Source of the DNA: Przewalskia tangutica
Lineage: Eukaryota > Streptophyta > Magnoliopsida > Solanales > Solanaceae
Assembly: GCA_029844215.1 (NCBI GenBank)
Contig: CM056740.1
Location: 22,053,873-22,117,872, forward strand
Length of the DNA: 64,000 nucleotides
Direction: 5' to 3'
The notes under the pieces are model-generated. The model saw only the letters and a list, made by a program, of their open reading frames with translations. It was not told the DNA's origin and ran no database searches. A program made the position numbers and the translations under genes. The first letter of the stretch is position 1. Each line of letters opens with the position of its first letter. Positions 58,118-64,000 of the stretch are shown here, in pieces.

Positions 58118-61100
58118 TGTCACGACCCGTTCCGGGGCCCGTGACTGGTGCCTTACCCCGGGCACCCCAGTGATACAACATCAGAGTAATCAGCGGAATA
58201 TAAAACAACCAAGATATGAAACAATATAAATGAGACACGCTTCGAGAAAAGTGCCTTTTCGGCATATATATATAAATACCCAAAATGAGCGATTCATCCC
58301 AACCTTACAACAGGACTACAGACCTCTAAGAGTTTAAAACAACAATGGCGGGACAGGGCCCCGCCATACCCCTGAATGCAAATATCTACAACGACAGGGG
58401 ACCATACCAAAATGCTAAGCTTCCGGAGAAACGAAGCTTTTCCCACGCTGAAACGGTGATCCTAAGAACGGGGATCAACAGAGGAGTACTCTACTGCGGC
58501 ATGAACGCAGCCCAAGGAGGTCGATAACAGTACCAAGTATGTGAAACTGTAAAGTACTTTAAATGAAATCAAAGTATTTTAAAACCATTTGCAAATATAA
58601 TTAGTTTAATTTGCACATAGTGCCACATCACAAACAAGAGCAATAATTAAATCAGTAATGTGTCTTTCCTAGGCCGCGAATGATCGGGCAAGGCCAATCG
58701 CCCATAGTATCATTATGCATGCCTAGCCCGGACTCCCGCATCGCATAGGTCACACATAGACCCGCATGAGGTATTCTCGCGACGGGGCAGCCAACCCCTG
58801 CACTTCCGACTTCCGCAGCCCGCATAGCCTCAAAAGACCGCATAGTCACAAAGAACGCATAGGCATCCCCGTCGAGCTAATACACCCGGAATGATCAATC
58901 ACGAGCATACCGCTGCTCGCATAGTCATACAGACGCGTAGCCGTAAAGACCAGATCGAGGCAAGCCACCGGTATAATAAGTCATGGGTATGTGATATAAT
59001 AACAAGATAATGATCTTAACGTTTAACAACGTAAGCACAACAAGAATAACATCACAAGACACTAACACACGTAGTATCATAACCTGAGTACTTATCAAAA
59101 CAGCAGGAAGGTATCACAAGGTTATTACCAGCAAAACATAGACAAGCTAACCACACAAGGTACTTTAATGTTTATGATAACAAAACCAAGTTCTATCTTC
59201 AAGTACTACATACATTAATTCTTTAAGAGGTCCATTTCTTTTATAAAGGTCACCCGATACCCGTAGTAATAGAGTGACTAACATTTTTAGGTAAACCAGA
59301 ACACTTTCCTTTTTATAAATCAAGTAACAACATTCTTTCTAAACGTTCAAGTTTGCCTAATTTTTAATACTAAAGTTTCTCATTTTCGAAAGGTTTCATA
59401 GTTCATAGTTTAATCACTTAATGATGTAATTCTTCTTTAAAAAGATTTGAGAAACATATGCCTTATATGTGAGTAGGTTATTCTTATTTATAATAATCTG
59501 ATTAAAGTAGTCATGATCTAGGAAATATCATTTTGTCTCATCTTAGCTCCTATGCAGATTGAGGTTTCTACTGGTTAATAATATCTTATTAGTCAATACA
59601 TTTTCCTTTATTAACGCTGCTGTGGTTTGTCGATACTCATTCTGATTTCCGAAATCAGTAAAACATTATTCCTTTTAAAAACCAAGTACTCATTACTCAC
59701 GAATGAGGTTTCACACAAAATTCATATTAATTTAATTAAGTCAAGTCTCTTATCTTTTAAGATCAAGAAATCATTCGTTTTATTTCTCTTAAGCCGTTAT
59801 ACCTAACTTCCCATAAAGCTAGTATAACTCTTAAGCTTTTTAAAACCAAGCGTTACTCTTCTTTCAAAAACAGTTCTTAATTCTTTTGAAATACTTCAAG
59901 GTTCTTATTATTCAGGCTTAAGTCAAAAGACATTGCCGTATAACTACGTTCGATTAACACACGTCGCTCACCGTACTATATATATATTCTTCAAAAATAT
60001 CATGCTCAAGAGTATAGGAAGAATCACATACCTTCTCGGCGAAATCCACCTGCCAAGTTGAATATGTCGCGCGCAGAGAATCGACCTATAACGATCAAAT
60101 CGTCTATCAACGCTCTGATCAGATCGCATAAAGCTCTAGCGGAGGGTTCGCTATTCTATGGACATTTGGGCAGCACTTCCCTACCCGGTAAACTATACAG
60201 TCTACGGTAATACAGTCCTATGTGAGTACAGTTCAATTATTCTTCTTTTATACCCTTCTACGGTGATAACAGTTCATTTCTATTCTGTAATATCCTTCTA
60301 AGTATTTAATACTTATTCCTAGACTTCTACAGTAAGTATATTCTAATTACAAAGGGAGGATAAGGTTATTTACCTCGATAAGCCCAATATTATCCAAGTA
60401 TAAACGTCGATCCTGAGCGAGGTTTAGCTCCTAAATGCACGCTCCGATAGCCCCAAGAACCCTTAGAAGTTCTACACCTACTTCTACTCAAATACTATAA
60501 GGGATTTGGGCTAGGGTATTTTGGGCATTATAACAATACTTGGAAGACAACATTTCTACCAAGGGAGGGGGGTAGTGTTTCGGCTAGGGCTTGCTTTAGA
60601 GGGGGGGGGGGGGAGGTGTTGGACGAAAACACAACAAGAAAGGGGAGGGATTTTTAACACTTAGAAAATATTTGGATGAAGAAGTTCATCAACATGGAGG
60701 GGTATTTATAGGTCAAGCATTGGCCAACCAATGGCCAAGATGATGCCAAGTGCAAGGCAAGTGTAGGGTGAGGATTTAGGCAAGTGTCCACTCTATCTAC
60801 TACATCAAAAATATCCTACCAACTCCTTGACAAAAACCAACCCAATCGGCCACCCTTTACCGCCCAACGTCCCCCAATGAGAGGGTGACAAGTGTCGCCC
60901 TCTCGTTGGTCCAAAATGTTTCGTCTCTCGGAAAAAATCCGCAAAAATTAGAAATGACATAGCCGTAATTTATCCTACGCGAGTTGTGTAGAACGTTTCG
61001 TCGAAAAACGACTCTAATCGGGTGTTGTGCACAAAGTGAAATTCGGCCCTTACATACTTTAAGCTTCAACTTTTCTACGTACGTCCTTACGTACATACTC

Positions 61101-61120
61101 TGGAATTACGGGGTATAACA
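58118..61120 (-). repeat. E right (5') LTR
   Basis: It starts TGTCACGACCCG and ends GGGGTATAACA at 61120. TATA box (reverse) 60713-60720, with a G-run at 60600-60614. It carries a small GGCCAACCAATGGCC addition near 60722 relative to the left LTR. Confidence 0.9.
60713..60720 (-). promoter_or_regulatory. LTR TATA box (E right LTR)
   Basis: TATTTATA, in the 5' LTR of E in transcription sense. Confidence 0.6.
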
Positions 61121-61125
61121 AGCAC

Positions 61126-62223
61126 TTCCCTACCCGACAAACTACACAAGTCTACTGTAAATACAGTCCTATGTAAGTACAGTTCAATTCTCTTCTTATA
61201 TACCATCCTTCTATATCTTATACTCAATTCTAAACTACTATTTGTAATTTCCAATTACAATAGAAGGACAAAGATATTTACCTCGATAAGCCCAAAATTA
61301 TCCAAGATTAAAGTCGATCCTGAGCAAGGTTTAGCTCCTATTATGTACGCTCCAATTCGCTCCAAGAAACCCTTAGAAGTTCTATACAACTTCTACTTAA
61401 TACTTCAACCAACAATGAAGATTTTCCTAGGGTTTCGTTTTGTGACTAAAGGAAATATAGTAGTATTTCCGGGCTCTAAGTATAGAGGTAACTTTGGAAT
61501 ACTACAAGGTATATGGGCCAAGGTATTTTGGAATAGTAACAATACTTGGAGAATACTTTTCTACCAAAGGGGTATTTCGGACGAAAGCTTCAAGGAAGGG
61601 GGGGTGTGTCTCGGCGAGAACACAAGGGGGGAGAGTGTTGGACGAGAGCCTTACTAAGGGGGAGAGGGATTTTGAGACTTGGAAATTGTTCAAGTGATGA
61701 AGAAGTCTTGCACAAGAGGGGGGTATTTATAGAACCACCAATGGTCTAGATTAAAACAAATGGAGGGTGAAGATACGGATCCATGTGAAGAATGAGGTCT
61801 TCCAACCAAGTGTCCACCATAACCTTGGGACATATGTCCACCACAACATTGGGACATATGTCCCCCACAACAAAAGAGCCATGTGGCCTTCCACTAGGCA
61901 CAAAAAACGTCCAACATACCTACTCCCACTCACCAAAAGAAAATGTCTTCCAAGACTTTGACCACTTGACCTTGTCCACTTGGCCAACATTTTCGTCCAA
62001 CCCATGCCAACTAAGGGTGACACATGTCGCCTCCTATCGTCCAAAATATTTCGTCTCTCGGAAAAATCCGTAATCGGTTAAAATATTAAAAACGTAGAAT
62101 TTCCTTCACAAGGTTCGGAATCTTTTCCGTTGAAAGTTCACAATTCCATCCTTAACCTAATTAGGGTTTGTACAAATGTACGTACGTTCTCACATACATA
62201 CTCTGGAAATACGGGGTATAACA
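61126..62223 (-). repeat. C right (5') LTR, third part
   Basis: It resumes C's LTR after E and ends at C's outer boundary. It is nearly identical to 37215-38318. TATA box (reverse) 61724-61731. The paired GGGACATATGTCC motifs recur at 61827-61865. Confidence 0.9.
61724..61731 (-). promoter_or_regulatory. LTR TATA box (C right LTR)
   Basis: TATTTATA after GGGGGG; partner of 37818-37825. Confidence 0.6.
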
Positions 62224-63404
62224 CTTGTCATCTTGGTGATTAAAGATTTCATGTTGTTGTAGATATATATGTACACAAACATGAGATATGTATAATGAAG
62301 ATTGATAAGTGTTATGGAATATTTGGAAGAAAATCCTAAAGTTGCATGTTAGCCGTCACATGTTATATAAAGAAGGGATTATAGTTGTTAAAATTGGTTG
62401 CGACTATGTAACATGTTAGAACGACAATATGGATTGAAAAGGAATTGGAAAATATTGTATGTGGTTGTACATTGTAGCCGAGAATGGCATTTAATATTCG
62501 ACTGTTTTATATAAATTGTGGGGCAGACTTTTACACGTCCTGTAAGGCGTGTAATCCCCTTTGATTAGTTGATGTGTTGAGCCTTAAATTTGGCATATTG
62601 GTTATTGATTTCGGGCTTTGAAAAAGGTGGAAAAGTACGTAGAAACAAAGGAAGTGCTGCCCAATTTTCCGTAGAATAAGTGACTTTACACTTAGAATAT
62701 TCTACGTTAGAAAGCTAGAAGTTGATAGACGTATTATGGTCATTATAGGTTGACATCCTGCGTGCGACATATTGGACTTAGCAAGTGGATTGAGCCGAAG
62801 AGGTATGTGTAACTTTCCCTATCTCTTGAGCATGAAGTTTTATAAATGTATGGTACGATAGACGTACAATCTTTAAATGAATTCAGGGTCTTTAGAATTC
62901 ATAGACTTGATTTTAAATGTGCAAGTTTGATAAAATAGTGGTTTACTCTATTGATTTTAAAGAAGATAAATGACTTGATTTAGAGAAAGGGCAACTTGAT
63001 TTAAAGTCATAAGTTGCTTAAGTTTTGAAAGTAGAAGTCACTTGGTTTAAAAGCTTTGAAATGAAATTCTAAAGGTGTAGTGACTTGTTTTGAAAAGTAG
63101 ACGAGCCTTGATACTACGGGTGTTAGTATCTTGGGGTTTTATTTAAAAAGGAGTCTTTTGAAAAGAATAGAAGTGCGTAGTACTTTGGGTTAAATTCCCG
63201 GATTTTTCATGACATGTTAGTGCATTAAGTTAAATAAAATGAGAGTGCATGCTAATTAAAGTCTAATGAGAAGTTAAGGGATTTCTTAACTTGCTTATGA
63301 TATTTACGATAGTCGGTTGTGCTTATGTTATGATATTTATGGTAGCCTTAAGTGTTGTGTTATATAAATTTTGCGGGGTAAACCCCCGGGTTACTACATA
63401 TTCC

Positions 63405-63545
63405 GTGGATTTTCTCCCCACGATGCGAGTGCGGCGTTTGTACTCATTGCGGGTCCACCGGGCCCATGCGGGTGAAATAGTCCCATGCGGAGCAAATTGC
63501 TCCATTGCGGGTCCACAGGACCTATGCGGGTGAAATAGTCCCAGG
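63405..63545 (+). repeat. GCGGGT-rich repeats in LTR F, first block
   Basis: Two copies of ATTGCGGGTCCAC...CCTATGCGGGTGAAATAGTCCCA-like text, preceded by a GTGGATT...CCCCACGATGCG lead-in. The same lead-in and core recur at about 63878-64000. Confidence 0.8.
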
Positions 63546-63814
63546 AGTAGGATTGCTTAATGATACTACGGGCGGGTGACCCTGATTTGATCATGAGCTT
63601 TCTATTTTTATGCAGTAAAGTATACTCTTGTTTACTCTCATTATTAGTAAGGCACAGTGTACTGTTATTTTGGTCATCATACATGTCTCCAGCTTTATTT
63701 TAGACTATATGATTTCATTTCAAGATTTCTGGCCACATACTTGATACATATTTCAGATCGAATTTTTCTGGGTCGTTTCATGCCGCAAGTATAGATACAC
63801 ATGATAGACATTCG

Positions 63815-64000
63815 TGCAAGTGTTATACTATGGGTTAAATTCCCTTGAAATTGTTCGATTCCGTGGGATTAGATCCCCACGATGCTGGTATCCATATATA
63901 CTCATTGCGGGTCCACATGACCTATGCGGGTTCGATTCTTATGCGGGTTAAATTCCCATGACTATTCTGTGGGTTAGCTCTCCACGATGCGGGTATCCAT
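63815..64000 (+). repeat. GCGGGT-rich repeats in LTR F, second block (cut by window end)
   Basis: Repeats the lead-in TGGGTTAAATTCCC (compare 63187-63200) and the core ATTGCGGGTCCACATGACC, then a third lead-in CTCCACGATGCGGGTATCC at the window edge. Confidence 0.75.

Larger units (their letters stand above)
52406..61120 (-). mobile_element. Element E: minus-strand gag-only gypsy element (8.7 kb)
   Basis: The LTRs are about 52406-55421 and 58118-61120, 3.0 kb each; internal 55422-58117 holds gag and an integrase remnant. The right end GGGGTATAACA is followed by AGCAC, the expected TSD. The left end reads TCACACGACCC where TGTCACGACCC is expected, and the TSD is not preserved there. The LTRs are the most alike of any pair here, so E is probably among the youngest insertions. 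Confidence 0.87.
22692..62223 (-). mobile_element. Element C: minus-strand gag-only gypsy element, host to B, G, D and E
   Basis: The ends are TGTCATGACCC at 22692 and GGGGTATAACA at 62223 (plus strand), with TSD CTTGT at 22687-22691 and 62224-62228. Left (3') LTR: 22692-24729 plus 37141-38318, about 3.2 kb. Right (5') LTR: 41107-42784, 51949-52405 and 61126-62223, also about 3.2 kb. Internal region 38319-41106 holds gag and an integrase remnant only. Equal LTR lengths after removing the insertions support the reconstruction. Confidence 0.9.
62229..64000 (+). repeat. LTR F, right part (runs off window)
   Basis: It continues F after the second CTTGT copy (62224-62228). Family landmarks are in order: AAGTGCTGCCCAATTTTCCG near 62652-62672, then the AGGTATGTG segment near 62800, then GC-rich repeats. 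No LTR end, PBS or PPT is reached, so whether F is a solo LTR cannot be told. There is no gene. Confidence 0.7.

Noticed and set aside
1..62223. Endogenous pararetrovirus origin of the gag/RT text
   Set aside because: LTRs, TSDs, an initiator-Met PBS next to an LTR, PPT, integrase and a chromodomain-like tail are all features of Ty3/gypsy retrotransposons; no movement or coat protein text was seen.

Overview
This window is repeat-rich nuclear DNA from a plant, most likely a large-genome eudicot. Solanaceae is my guess, from the look of the LTR families, with low-to-moderate confidence. I see no intact host protein-coding gene. Almost all of it is Ty3/gypsy LTR retrotransposons nested inside each other, plus one 2.5 kb piece of chloroplast DNA (a NUPT). 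I labelled the elements O, S1, A, H, F, C, B, G, D and E. Most boundaries rest on TG...CA LTR ends and matching 5-bp target-site duplications (TSDs) read directly from the sequence.

Left block, plus strand, 1-18699. Element O enters from the left edge. It carries gag but no protease, RT or RNase H, and ends in a 3.36 kb LTR (15343-18699). A 3.5 kb solo LTR of another family (S1, 1182-14357, TSD GGGGA) sits inside O's gag zinc knuckle. S1 is itself split by element A (1310-10981, TSD AATAA). A is the only element here with pol: protease, RT, RNase H, integrase and a chromodomain-like C-terminus. This makes it a chromovirus, and all its reading frames are broken.

Middle, 18700-21936. A short spacer is followed by a chloroplast fragment with ndhI(3' end)-ndhG-ndhE-psaC-ndhD(5' end) in plastid order, all pseudogenes. 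A (TA)n spacer and a truncated LTR (H) come next.

Right block, 21937-64000. LTR F (plus strand) is split by the minus-strand composite C (22692-62223, TSD CTTGT). B (24730-37135, TSD AATAG) is inserted in C's left LTR, and solo LTR G (25333-28832, plus strand, TSD TAGCC) is inserted in B's left LTR. D (42785-51943, TSD GATTT) and E (about 52406-61120) are inserted in C's right LTR. F resumes at 62229 and runs off the window.

How the parts relate. O, B, C, D and E form one non-autonomous family: LTR, initiator-Met PBS, gag, a short region, a conserved hairpin, the polypurine tract, LTR. They match the published TR-GAG concept (gag-only terminal-repeat elements). In B, C and E the region after gag still holds a decayed integrase remnant, so they look like internal-deletion derivatives of an autonomous chromovirus. 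A shares their LTR start, PBS, hairpin/PPT and part of the 3' region, so an A-like element is a plausible source of the missing enzymes (inference).

Caution on sequence quality. LTR pairs and PBS copies differ repeatedly at CTG/CAG sites and in G/C runs, while AT-rich parts agree closely. This looks like systematic consensus error in heavily methylated DNA. Frameshift counts and LTR-divergence ages from this window should not be taken at face value.
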